Positions 35,227 to 43,479 of a DNA stretch of 64,000 bases are shown here, piece after piece. The stretch comes from CAZNPW01 sp964575185 (lineage in GTDB: Bacteria > Pseudomonadota > Alphaproteobacteria > Rhodobacterales > Rhodobacteraceae), in assembly GCA_964575185.1 (NCBI GenBank), contig CAZNPW010000007.1, positions 1 through 64,000 on the forward strand, given 5' to 3'. A program made the translations under genes and the position numbers. The notes under the pieces were generated by a model that saw only the letters and a program-made list of their open reading frames with translations, was not told the DNA's origin and made no database searches. Numbering within the stretch: the stretch's first letter is position 1; each line of letters begins with the position of its first letter.

Positions 35227-36332
35227 CATGTCGTCCAGCCCGAAAGATTTTCCTCGATGACGGCGGCGAGAGCCGCGATATGCGCGTCGTCGGCATTCAG
35301 GCAGGGGATGTAGGTGAAGACCTCTCCCCCCGCGTGGTGGAAAGCCTCGCGGATCTCGCCGTTGATTTCCTCGAGCGTCTCGATGCAGTCGGCCGAAAAG
35401 GCGGGGGCCATCACGGCGATGCGCGTCTTGCCCTGTTTTGCCAGTTCCGCGACGTGGTCGACCGTGTAGGGCCGCAGCCATTCCTCCGGCCCGAAGACCG
35501 ACTGGAAGGTCGTGTCGATCGCGCCCTTCGGCCAGCCGAGCCGTTCGCGCAAGAGCCGCGTCGTCTTGGCGCACTGGCAGTGGTAGGGGTCGCCCTCCAT
35601 CAGGTAGCGCTTCGGCATCCCGTGGTAGCTGGCGACCAGCACGTCGGGGGTGTGGTCGAGCTGCGCGTAGGCGCGTTCGACCGATTGCGCCAGCGCGTCG
35701 ACGTAGAGCGGGTGGTCGAAGTATTCGGGCACCGTGCGCGCCGCGGGCTGGCGCCTTTCGGCCATCAGCGCGCGGAAGAACTGGTCGTTGGCGGTGGCCG
35801 AGGTCGCGCCGGCGTAATGCGGGTAGAGCGGGAAGAACAGGATCTTCTCGCACCCGGCATCGACCATCGCACGCACCTTCGAGATGGTCGAGGGGTTGCC
35901 GTAGCGCATGCAGAAGTCGACCATCACCCGGTCGCCGTGCCGGGCGCGCAGCGCGTCGGCCAGCTTGGCCGTCTGCTCGCGGGTGATCGTCATCAGCGGG
36001 CTTTCGCCCGTGTCGTGGTTCCAGATCAGCTTGTAGTTCGCGCCGCTGCTGAAGGGGCGCTTGGTCAGGATCACCAGCTGCAAGAGCGGCTGCCACAGCC
36101 AGGCGGAGTAGTCGATGACCCGCTTGTCCGACAGGAACTCGTTCAGGTAGCGCCGCATCGACCAGTAGTCGTAGTTGTCGGGCGTGCCGAGGTTGGCGAC
36201 CAGGACGCCGATCTTCGCCGCCCGGACGGGCGGGTGGTCGGCGGGCGCGTGGGCGAGGCGCGCCTGGCCGGCGGGGATCGCAAGGTCGGCGGGAAGGGGA
36301 CGGGCGGGCATCTGGTTCATGGGGCGGGACAT
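35226..36332 (-). CDS. hemH: Ferrochelatase
   Basis: A 368-residue protein with family blocks VGVLVANLGTPD-like start (AKIGVLVANLGTPDNYDYWS), RRYLNEFLSDKRVID, MRYGNPSTISKVRAMVDAGC, FPLYPHYAGATSATANDQ, VASYHGMPKRYL with the catalytic His, TFQSVFGPEEWLRPYT and APAFSADCIETLEEI with the catalytic Glu. It inserts Fe2+ into protoporphyrin IX, the last step of heme synthesis. Three in-frame ATGs (36332, 36320, 36311) are possible starts; all are before the conserved core. It follows the methyltransferase gene by 19 bp on the same strand. Confidence 0.95.
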   Translation of the reverse strand: MSRPMNQMPARPLPADLAIPAGQARLAHAPADHPPVRAAKIGVLVANLGTPDNYDYWSMRRYLNEFLSDKRVIDYSAWLWQPLLQLVILTKRPFSSGANYKLIWNHDTGESPLMTITREQTAKLADALRARHGDRVMVDFCMRYGNPSTISKVRAMVDAGCEKILFFPLYPHYAGATSATANDQFFRALMAERRQPAARTVPEYFDHPLYVDALAQSVERAYAQLDHTPDVLVASYHGMPKRYLMEGDPYHCQCAKTTRLLRERLGWPKGAIDTTFQSVFGPEEWLRPYTVDHVAELAKQGKTRIAVMAPAFSADCIETLEEINGEIREAFHHAGGEVFTYIPCLNADDAHIAALAAVIEENLSGWTT

Positions 36333-36351
36333 AACCGGGGGCGCGGCGGGG

Positions 36352-37146
36352 TCAACCGCGCGGCAGCGGCGTCTCGGTTGCGTGAAGCGCGTCGGCGAGA
36401 CGCCGGGCGGCCGATCCGGGGCGCAGCGGCTGCTGCTGGCTGTCGGCGGGGGCCCAGCCGGTCAGGCAGATGAGGTCGAAGGTCGCGGTCACGCGGCCGT
36501 CCTTGCCGTGGCGGTCGGCATAGAGCGCCGCGGCCCGGGTCAGGACCGCGCGCCGCGTCGGGCGGCGCAGGCGGGCGGCGAGCGCGTTGCCCTCGCCCAT
36601 CGCGCGCAGGTCGGCCATCAGGTGCCAGGCGTCGCGGTAGAGGGCGCGGCGGGTCCAGCCGTCGGCCACCGGCAGCGCGAACCCGGCGCGGCCCAGCAGC
36701 GCGCCCGCGTCGCGGATGTCGGCCATCGGCAGGACGCGCGGCGACAGCCCGCCCGTGACCTCCGCCTCCGAATCCGCCAGCGCGCGGCGCAGTTCGGTCA
36801 GCGTCTGGCCGCCGAAGAGGACCGCGATCATCAGCCCGTCGGGCCGCAGCGCCCGGCGGCACTGGACGAGCTGGCCCACCGGGTCGTCGGCCCAGTGCAG
36901 GCACAGGGCGTGGACCACGAGGTCATGCGCCCCCGGGGCCAGGGCGAGCGTCGGGTCGTCGGGCACGGTGGGGAGGCCCGGCCACAGCGCCGGGAACGGC
37001 GTGACCACCACGGGTGCCGTGAACGACTTGTTAATCTCGCCGAGTCTCTCCTCGACCTCGGCGCGCGTCTCGGCGTGGAACGGGAACGCGGTCGCCCGGG
37101 CGCGGTGGCGGTTGAGCGCGGCGCGGTCGGTGAGGGCGGGGGTCAT
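36352..37146 (-). CDS. SAM-dependent methyltransferase, BioC/NDUFAF5-like
   Basis: A 264-residue protein with ALCLHWADDPVGQLVQCRRA (residues about 93-112) and LRPDGLMIAVLFGGQTLTEL, typical of malonyl-ACP/NDUFAF5-type class I methyltransferases. The N-terminal glycine-rich SAM loop is not recognisable: where motif I is expected there is FTAPVVVTPFPALWPGLP. It ends PLRPGSAARRLADALHATET, conserved in Rhodobacterales relatives. The substrate is unknown. Divergent from comF with 24 bp between starts, and probably co-transcribed with hemH. Confidence 0.82.
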   Translation of the reverse strand: MTPALTDRAALNRHRARATAFPFHAETRAEVEERLGEINKSFTAPVVVTPFPALWPGLPTVPDDPTLALAPGAHDLVVHALCLHWADDPVGQLVQCRRALRPDGLMIAVLFGGQTLTELRRALADSEAEVTGGLSPRVLPMADIRDAGALLGRAGFALPVADGWTRRALYRDAWHLMADLRAMGEGNALAARLRRPTRRAVLTRAAALYADRHGKDGRVTATFDLICLTGWAPADSQQQPLRPGSAARRLADALHATETPLPRG

Positions 37147-37170
37147 GCGGGAAAGGATGGGGGCCGGGGG

Positions 37171-37890
37171 ATGAATGTGCAAGCCGCGCTGCACCTGATC
37201 TGGCCGCCGCAGTGCCTGACCTGCGACGCCGCGGTCGCGTCGGACTTCGGCCTCTGCGCCGACTGCTGGCGCGACACGCCGTTCGTCGGCGGGACGGTCT
37301 GCGACAAGTGCGGCGTGCCGCTGCCGGGTGCGGACGCGGGCGGGGCGATCTGCGACGATTGCCTTGTGATCGCGCGGCCCTGGGCGCAGGGGCGGGCGGC
37401 GCTGCTCTACCGGGGCAACGCGCGGGCGCTGGTGCTGGCCCTGAAGCACGGCGACCGGACCGACCTCGTGCGGCCCGCGACGGGGTGGCTGCTGCGCGCC
37501 GCCCGGCCGATCCTGCGGCCGGGGATGATCGTGGCCCCCGTGCCGCTGCACTGGTTCCGCCTGCTGCGGCGGCGCTACAACCAGGCGGCGCTTCTGTCGG
37601 GCGGGCTGGCGCGCGCGGCGGGGCTGGAGCACTGCCCGGATCTGCTGGTCCGCCCCCGCGCCACCGGCTCGCAGGACGGGCGGGGCCGCGAGGCGCGCTT
37701 TGCCAACATGGACCGCGCGCTGCGGCTGCACCCAGGCCGCGCCGCGCGGGCGGAGGGGCGGCATGTCCTGATCGTCGACGACGTGATGACCTCGGGCGCG
37801 ACGCTGGCCGCGGCGGCGGAGGCGTGCCTGGCCGGCGGGGCGGCGGATGTGTCCATCCTGTGCCTTGCGCGCGTTGCGAAAGGGGACTGA
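37171..37890 (+). CDS. comF: ComF family phosphoribosyltransferase-like protein
   Basis: A 239-residue protein with an N-terminal zinc-ribbon (CLTCDAAV, CADCW, CDKCGVPLPG, CDDCL; residues about 15-70) and a PRTase domain with APVPLHWFRLLRRRYNQAAL and the PRPP loop VLIVDDVMTSGATLAAAAEA near residues 200-219. ComF proteins help internalise single-stranded DNA during transformation. The ATG at 37171 is close to the divergent methyltransferase start. Confidence 0.9.
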   Translation: MNVQAALHLIWPPQCLTCDAAVASDFGLCADCWRDTPFVGGTVCDKCGVPLPGADAGGAICDDCLVIARPWAQGRAALLYRGNARALVLALKHGDRTDLVRPATGWLLRAARPILRPGMIVAPVPLHWFRLLRRRYNQAALLSGGLARAAGLEHCPDLLVRPRATGSQDGRGREARFANMDRALRLHPGRAARAEGRHVLIVDDVMTSGATLAAAAEACLAGGAADVSILCLARVAKGD

Positions 37891-37908
37891 GGGGCTATAG
37901 TCCGGCCC

Positions 37909-38163
37909 ATGGCACAGATCGACATCTACACCACCCCCACCTGCGGCTACTGCGCGGCGGCCAAGCGGCTGCTGACGGCACGGGGCGCGACCTTCCGCGA
38001 GATCGACGTCAGCGCCGATCCCGCGCAGCGGGCCGCCATGGTCGCCCGCGCGGGCGGTCGCCGCACGGTGCCGCAGATCTTCATCGACGGGCGGCATGTC
38101 GGCGGCAGCGACGACCTGCACGCGCTCGACGCCGCGGGCGGGCTCGCGCCGCTTCTGGCATGA
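37909..38163 (+). CDS. grxC: Glutaredoxin 3
   Basis: An 84-residue thioredoxin-fold protein: IDIYTTPTCGYCAAAKRLL with the redox pair CGYC (residues 12-15, against CPYC in most GrxC), TVPQIFIDGRHVGGSDDL with the cis-proline and GSH-binding segments. It reduces disulfides with glutathione in the cytoplasm. The Pro-to-Gly change in the active site is a mild variation that should lower the redox potential. ATGA overlap with the nitrilase gene. Confidence 0.93.
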   Translation: MAQIDIYTTPTCGYCAAAKRLLTARGATFREIDVSADPAQRAAMVARAGGRRTVPQIFIDGRHVGGSDDLHALDAAGGLAPLLA

Positions 38164-38978
38164 CGCTGCGGGCGGCGCTGGTCCAGCTGAGCGTCGGCGA
38201 CGACCCGGCGGCGAACCTGCCCGCGACGCTGGGCCTGGTGCGGCAGGCGGTGGCGGGCGGTGCGGCGCTGGTCCTGACGCCCGAATGCACCAACGCGCTG
38301 TCGCCCGACCGCGCCCACCTGACCCGCGTGCTGCGGACCGAGGACGCGGACCCGACGCTTTCCGCGCTGCGCGAGGAGGCGGCGCGGGCGGGGGTGTGGG
38401 TGCTCGCGGGCTCGCTGGGCCTGAAGACGGGCGAGGCGCGCTTCGCCAACCGCAGCCTGCTGATCGCGCCCGACGGGGCCGTCGCCGCGCGCTACGACAA
38501 GATCCACATGTTCGACGTGGATGTCTCCCCCACCGAGGTCTACCGCGAAAGCGCGGCCTACCGGCCGGGCGACCGGGCGGTGGTGGCGCAGGCGGGGGCG
38601 GTCGCGCTGGGGCTGACCGTCTGCTACGACCTGCGCTTCCCGCAGCTGCACCGGGCGCTCGCGAAGGCCGGGGCGCAGGTGCTGTGCGTGCCCTCGGCCT
38701 TCAACCACATCACCGGGGCCGCGCACTGGGAGGTGCTGCTGCGGGCGCGGGCGATCGAGACGGGATGCTTCGTGCTCGCCCCCGCGCAGACGGGCACCCA
38801 TGCGGGCGGGCGGCGGACGCACGGGCATTCGCTGGCCGTGGCCCCCTGGGGCGAGGTCATGGCCGACGGCGGGACCGACCCGGGCGTGAGTTTCGTGGAG
38901 ATCGACCCGGGGCAGGTCGCCGCCGCGCGCGCCCGCATCCCGGCGCTGGCGCACGACCGGCCCTTCCACGACCCATGA
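38160..38978 (+). CDS. Carbon-nitrogen hydrolase (nitrilase superfamily, Nit1/omega-amidase-like)
   Basis: A 272-residue protein with the Glu-Lys-Cys triad: LTPECTNAL (Glu near 41), RYDKIHMFDVDV (Lys near 112) and LTVCYDLRFPQLHR (Cys near 157). The HMFDVD and RFPQL contexts match the NIT branch, which hydrolyses deaminated glutathione. Adjacency to glutaredoxin supports a glutathione link. ATGA overlaps connect it to grxC upstream and to the MarR regulator downstream. Confidence 0.9.
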   Translation: MTLRAALVQLSVGDDPAANLPATLGLVRQAVAGGAALVLTPECTNALSPDRAHLTRVLRTEDADPTLSALREEAARAGVWVLAGSLGLKTGEARFANRSLLIAPDGAVAARYDKIHMFDVDVSPTEVYRESAAYRPGDRAVVAQAGAVALGLTVCYDLRFPQLHRALAKAGAQVLCVPSAFNHITGAAHWEVLLRARAIETGCFVLAPAQTGTHAGGRRTHGHSLAVAPWGEVMADGGTDPGVSFVEIDPGQVAAARARIPALAHDRPFHDP

Positions 38979-39415
38979 CCGACCGCACCGAGGACCTGGC
39001 GGTCGCGCTGTTCGGCGAGCTGTTCATGGCCGACCAGCTCGCCCGCGCCCGGCTCGCGCGGCACCTGCCCAAGGGGATGGAGCTGTCGCATTTCGCGGTG
39101 CTGAACCACCTCGTGCGGTCCGAGGGCGAGCGCACCCCGGCGCAGCTTGCCCGCGCCTTCCACGTCACGCGCGGGGCGATGACGAACACGCTGGCGCGGC
39201 TCGAATGGGCCGGGCACGTCCACATCCGCCCCGACTGGGACGACGCGCGGCGCAAGATGGTCTCGGTCAGCCCGGCGGGCCGGGCAGCGCGCGACGCGGC
39301 GGTGCAGGCCATCGCCCCGGTGATCGCGGACCTTGTCGCGTCGCTGGGGGCCGACCGCGTGCGGGGCGCGCTGCCGGTGCTGCGCGAGCTGCGCCACCGG
39401 CTGGAGGACGGCTAG
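38975..39415 (+). CDS. MarR-family transcriptional regulator
   Basis: A 146-residue winged-helix protein. Seen: MELSHFAVLNHLVRSEGERT, the recognition region ARAFHVTRGAMTNTLARLEW (residues about 55-75), the wing with DWDDARRKMVSVSPAG, and a C-terminal dimerisation helix. It starts at ATG 38975 overlapping the amidase stop, so it may respond to a signal related to that operon. Ligand and targets unknown. It is convergent with and overlaps by 4 nt the export gene at 39412. Confidence 0.9.
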   Translation: MTDRTEDLAVALFGELFMADQLARARLARHLPKGMELSHFAVLNHLVRSEGERTPAQLARAFHVTRGAMTNTLARLEWAGHVHIRPDWDDARRKMVSVSPAGRAARDAAVQAIAPVIADLVASLGADRVRGALPVLRELRHRLEDG

Positions 39416-40530
39416 AGCCGCGCGAGGTCCTGCGCGCGGGTGCCGATGCCGAGCGCCTCGAACGCCACCGAGATGATCGTGCGGGCCGAGTTCAGCGGGC
39501 TTTCGGTCACGAGCACCAGGTCGCGGCTCTGCACCGGGAAGTCGCCCGCGCTGAACAGGCCGTCGCCCGTCGTCAGGTCGAAGGCGAAGATCACCCGGTC
39601 CTTCCCCGGCCCGGTGCCGTCGGTCCGCACCGCGCTGTCGGGATAGTTGCGCAAGACCAGCACGCCCTTGGGGTCGCCGCGCGTCGGCTCGATCCCGCCG
39701 AGCAGCGCGGCGGCGTCGAGCACGGTGACGGTATCGGTCGGGAAGGGGATGCGCGACTCGCGCCCCGCCGCGCCGAGCGCGAGGAAATAGCGTTCGTCGG
39801 CCTCGACGTAGATCTTGTCGCCGCCGCGCAGGCGGGTGTCGAGTTCGGGGCTTTCCAGCAGCCGGTCGAGCGAGATGCCATACTGCTTGCCGCCGCGCAG
39901 CAGGCGCACCTGGGGGTTCACGATCTCCTGGATCACGCCGCCGCCCTGGGCGATGGCGCCGAGCACGGTCATCTCGCGGCTGCGCAGCGGGAAGGCCCCG
40001 GCCTGGCGGACGCCGCTGATGAGGTCGACGCTGCTTTCGAACCCCGGCTCGTGCGTCAGCTGCACCTGCGCCGAGGGCACGATCATCACCATCTTTTCCT
40101 GGATCGCCTCGCGCGCGGCCTCGGGCGTCATCTTCGCGACGTAGACGTCCGAGACGTAGGGCAAAAACACCGTCCCGTCGGGCGAGACGGTCAGCCCGGG
40201 CAACTGCACGACCTTCTGCTGGTTGGCGGTCAGCAGCGACCGCTCCTCGTTGTCCCAGACGGTCAGGTTGATGACATCGCCCGGCTGGATGATCTGCCCC
40301 TGCGCCCCGCCGGAGCCGTCGATCCAGCCGTCGAGCGCCGTCGGGGTCTGCATCGGCCAGGCGACCAGCTCGGGCAGCGTGGCGCGCGTCACCTGCCGCA
40401 CCTCGAACGTCGCCTCGGCCTGCGCGGCCTCGCGCAGAAGCTCGCCGCTTTCGGCGGCACCCCGCGGCAGTTCGCAGCCGGCCACGGCCATGGGCAGGAT
40501 CAGGGCTGTGACCAGACGGCGCAGCGGCAT
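39412..40530 (-). CDS. Polysaccharide export outer membrane lipoprotein (Wza-like)
   Basis: A 372-residue precursor, ATG 40530 preferred to GTG 40533. Signal and lipobox MPLRRLVTALILPMAVAGC (Cys19). The polysaccharide export domain is visible in IIQPGDVINLTVWDNEERSL, LTVSPDGTVFLPYVSDVYVA and AREAIQEKM, followed by SLBB-like segments SGVRQAGAFPLRSREMTVLG and LLRGGKQYGISLDRLL. Oligomers form the outer-membrane channel for capsule or exopolysaccharide. No Wzc-type kinase is found next to it. Divergent from the sugar transferase gene. Confidence 0.9.
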   Translation of the reverse strand: MPLRRLVTALILPMAVAGCELPRGAAESGELLREAAQAEATFEVRQVTRATLPELVAWPMQTPTALDGWIDGSGGAQGQIIQPGDVINLTVWDNEERSLLTANQQKVVQLPGLTVSPDGTVFLPYVSDVYVAKMTPEAAREAIQEKMVMIVPSAQVQLTHEPGFESSVDLISGVRQAGAFPLRSREMTVLGAIAQGGGVIQEIVNPQVRLLRGGKQYGISLDRLLESPELDTRLRGGDKIYVEADERYFLALGAAGRESRIPFPTDTVTVLDAAALLGGIEPTRGDPKGVLVLRNYPDSAVRTDGTGPGKDRVIFAFDLTTGDGLFSAGDFPVQSRDLVLVTESPLNSARTIISVAFEALGIGTRAQDLARL

Positions 40531-40560
40531 CACGCGGTCAACCGCGTCCGTCCAGCGGCC

Positions 40561-40610
40561 TTGCGCCTGCCCGCCATTCCACGCCCACCCTTGCGTCCGC
40601 TTGCGTCTGC
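40561..40610. repeat. Three TTGCGYCYGC repeats in a divergent promoter region
   Basis: TTGCGCCTGC at 40561, TTGCGTCCGC at 40591 and TTGCGTCTGC at 40601: three near-copies of a 10-mer, starting 30 and 10 bp apart. They lie between the divergent exporter and sugar-transferase genes. This could be a regulator binding array or chance in GC-rich sequence. Confidence 0.35.
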
Positions 40611-40719
40611 CCGGTATTGCGGCAAGGCTCGGCGCAAGTCAAAGGGTAAAAGCCCGGCCGGCGGAGCCGCGCGCGGGCGCTTGCGGAATGGCGACGATCG
40701 GAGCGATGGCTGCGGCGGC

Positions 40720-41382
40720 ATGACGGCGGGCAAGCGGTTCATGGACATCGTGCTGGCCCTGGTCCTGGGCGCGCTGTTCCTGCTGCCGCTGGGCCTCGTG
40801 CTGGGGGCGATGCTGGTCACGCAGGGCCGGCCGCTGTTCTACGTCGACGAACGGATGCGCGCGCCGGGGCGGCCCTTCGGGCTGTGGAAGCTGCGCACGA
40901 TGCGGCCCGCGCCGCCGGACGGGGTGGCGAGCGGCGGGCAGAACGCGGCCCGGATCACGCCCCTCGGCCGCGTGCTGCGCCGCACGCGGTTCGACGAGGT
41001 GCCGCAGCTGTGGAACATCCTGCGGGGCGACATGAGCTTCGTCGGCCCCCGCCCGCCGCGGCGGCGCTATGTCGAGCGCTTCCCGGCGCTGTATGGCGCG
41101 GTGCTGCGGAGCCGCCCGGGGGTCACCGGCCTCGCCTCGCTCTGCTATCACCGGGCCGAGGAGCGGATCATGGCGGCCTGCACCGACGCGGCCGAGGCCG
41201 ATGCGGTGTACTCGCGCCGCTGCGTGCCGCGGAAGGCGCGGCTCGACCTGATCTACCAGCGCAACCGGTCGGTCTGCATGGATCTCGCGATCCTGTGGCG
41301 GACCTTCGCGGGCGTGCTGCTCGGCGCGGGCCGGCGCACCGCAGGCGCCCGCGCGCGGATGCCTGTGGCGCGGCGGCGATAG
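40720..41382 (+). CDS. Undecaprenyl-phosphate sugar phosphotransferase (WcaJ/ExoY-type)
   Basis: A 220-residue protein with one N-terminal membrane helix (about residues 8-32, FMDIVLALVLGALFLLPLGL) and the catalytic domain: PLFYVDERMRAPGRPFGLWK, LRTMRP, RITPLGRVLRRTRFDEVPQL, WNILRGDMSFVGPRPP and RPGVTGLASL. It starts repeat-unit assembly by loading a sugar-1-phosphate on undecaprenyl phosphate. The sugar is not predictable. ATG 40720 fits the start of the helix. Confidence 0.92.
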   Translation: MTAGKRFMDIVLALVLGALFLLPLGLVLGAMLVTQGRPLFYVDERMRAPGRPFGLWKLRTMRPAPPDGVASGGQNAARITPLGRVLRRTRFDEVPQLWNILRGDMSFVGPRPPRRRYVERFPALYGAVLRSRPGVTGLASLCYHRAEERIMAACTDAAEADAVYSRRCVPRKARLDLIYQRNRSVCMDLAILWRTFAGVLLGAGRRTAGARARMPVARRR

Positions 41383-41498
41383 ACGCGCGTGCACGTGCGG
41401 CGGAACCGCCGCAATCCATTGGCGTTGGTCGCGATTGACTGTAGACATCCGACCAGCGCGCGGCAGACGCGGATCCCGGGAAGGGGACGACAGGCACG

Positions 41499-43406
41499 AT
41501 GAGGATTGTCAGGGCTGGGCTGAACCGCGTGGCCCACGCATCCCGCACGAACAAGCGGCTCATGCTGCTTGCGGTCGATGCGGCGGCGGCGCTGGTGTCG
41601 CTTTATGTCGCGCTCGCGCTGGTGCAGGGGTCGCTCGTCGCCGCGCTGGTCGGCCCGGCCTTCTGGGCGCTGGCGCCCGTCGCCGCCGGCACCGCGGCGG
41701 CGGCCTCGGGCCTTCTCGGCCTGCAGCACGTCAAGCTCAAGTCGCTGGAATCGGTGGCGATCCTGAAGACCGCCGCGATGGCGCTGGTGACCATGCTGGT
41801 GGTGCTCGCCTACCTGCGGCTGACCGCGACGGAGATGCCTGCGGCGGGCGTGATCCTGTTCGGGCTGATGCTGTTCCTGACGGCGGTGGCGCTGCGGCTG
41901 TCGATGCTGCAGGTGCTGCGCTGGACGCTGCGGCAGGGCCGCGCGCCGGTGCGGGTGCTGATCTACGGCGCGGGCAAGACGGGGATGGAGCTTGCCGCGG
42001 CGCTGCGGTCGTCCGACGACATCCAGGCCGTGGCCTTCGCCGACGACAACACCTCGCTGCACGGGATGACGGTGGCCGGGCTGAAGGTCCACCCCTCGGC
42101 CGACATCGCGCGGCTGGTCCGCGACCGCGCGGTCACGCGGGTGATCCTCGCGATGCCGTCGGTGTCGCCGCCGAAGCTCGCGCAGCTCGGGCGGCGGGTG
42201 AAGGACCTCGGGGTCGAGGTCCAGACGGTGCCGTCCTTCGCCCAGCTCATCGGCACCGAGGAGCTGATGTCGGCCATCGCGCCGGTGGAGCCGCGGCGGC
42301 TTCTGTCACGGTCGCACATGGCCGAGGCGCTGCCGCACGGGCGCGACCTGTATCACGGGCGCAACATCTTCGTCTCGGGCGCGGGGGGGTCGATCGGGGC
42401 GGAACTGTGCCGCCAGATCGCGGCCTACCAGCCGGCGCGGCTGATCCTGTTCGAGGTCAGCGAAAGCGCGCTATATCAGGTGCACCGCGAGCTTGCAGGC
42501 ATGGAGGTCGCGCGGGGGGTCGAGGTGCTGCCGGTGCTGGGGTCGGTCGCCGACAGCCGCCTGTGCCGCAGCACGCTCAGCGCGCACAAGGTCGACATCG
42601 TGTTCCACGCCGCGGCCTACAAGCACGTGCCGCTGGTCGAAGGCAACCCGCTGGCGGGGCTGGCGAACAACGTGCTGGGCACGCGCACGCTGGCCGATGC
42701 CGCCATCGCGGCGGGGGTCGCGCGCTTCGTGCTGGTGTCGACCGACAAGGCGGTGCGGCCGACCAACGTGATGGGCGCGAGCAAGCGGCTGGCCGAGATG
42801 GTGGTGCAGGACCTGGCGCGGCGGTCGAGCCGGACGGTGTTCTCGATGGTCCGCTTCGGCAACGTGCTGGGGTCGTCGGGGTCGGTCGTGCCGCTGTTCG
42901 CCGACCAGATCGCGCGCGGCGGGCCGGTGACGCTGACGCACGAGGATGTCACGCGCTACTTCATGACGATCAGCGAGGCGGCGGGGCTGGTGCTGGTGGC
43001 GGGGTCCTTCGCGGCGGGGGACCGGGGCGGGGACGTCTACGTGCTGGACATGGGGACGCCGGTGCGGATCCGCGACCTGGCCGAGCGGATGATCCACGAC
43101 GCGGGCTATACCGTGCGCGATGCGAAGAACCCCGAGGGCGACATCGAGATCGTGGTGACGGGCCTGCGCCCGGGCGAGAAGCTGCACGAGGAGCTTCTGA
43201 TCGGCGAGGGGCTGCTGACGACGCCGCACCCCAAGATCCTGCGCGCCCGCGAGGCCGGTCTGTCCGAGGTCGAGATGGCGACGGCGCTGGCGCGGCTGGG
43301 CGTGGCGATCGGCCAGGGCGACGCGGCGGCGGCGCTGCAGGTCTTGCGCGACACGGTCGAGGGCTACGGGCCGCCGACCGCCCGCGCCGGGCGACGGCAT
43401 GCCTGA
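41499..43406 (+). CDS. Nucleotide-sugar 4,6-dehydratase, membrane-anchored (WbpM/CapD-like)
   Basis: A 635-residue protein with four to five N-terminal membrane helices (about 20-130), a first Rossmann-like domain (VLIYGAGKTGMELAAAL near 152-168) and the catalytic SDR domain (NIFVSGAGGSIGAELCRQIA near 289, HAAAYKHVPLVE, STDKAVRPTNVMGASKRLAE). As in long WbpM proteins, the usual catalytic Tyr is replaced by Met in MGASK. The family converts UDP-GlcNAc to a 4-keto-6-deoxy sugar for surface polysaccharides. AAGGGG precedes ATG 41499. Confidence 0.92.
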   Translation: MRIVRAGLNRVAHASRTNKRLMLLAVDAAAALVSLYVALALVQGSLVAALVGPAFWALAPVAAGTAAAASGLLGLQHVKLKSLESVAILKTAAMALVTMLVVLAYLRLTATEMPAAGVILFGLMLFLTAVALRLSMLQVLRWTLRQGRAPVRVLIYGAGKTGMELAAALRSSDDIQAVAFADDNTSLHGMTVAGLKVHPSADIARLVRDRAVTRVILAMPSVSPPKLAQLGRRVKDLGVEVQTVPSFAQLIGTEELMSAIAPVEPRRLLSRSHMAEALPHGRDLYHGRNIFVSGAGGSIGAELCRQIAAYQPARLILFEVSESALYQVHRELAGMEVARGVEVLPVLGSVADSRLCRSTLSAHKVDIVFHAAAYKHVPLVEGNPLAGLANNVLGTRTLADAAIAAGVARFVLVSTDKAVRPTNVMGASKRLAEMVVQDLARRSSRTVFSMVRFGNVLGSSGSVVPLFADQIARGGPVTLTHEDVTRYFMTISEAAGLVLVAGSFAAGDRGGDVYVLDMGTPVRIRDLAERMIHDAGYTVRDAKNPEGDIEIVVTGLRPGEKLHEELLIGEGLLTTPHPKILRAREAGLSEVEMATALARLGVAIGQGDAAAALQVLRDTVEGYGPPTARAGRRHA

Positions 43407-43479
43407 TCCGGTGAAGCAGGCTTGCCACCACGCCGCCCGGCCCCTTACACGGGGACATCGGCTGGCCAGGGGGGGCAGC

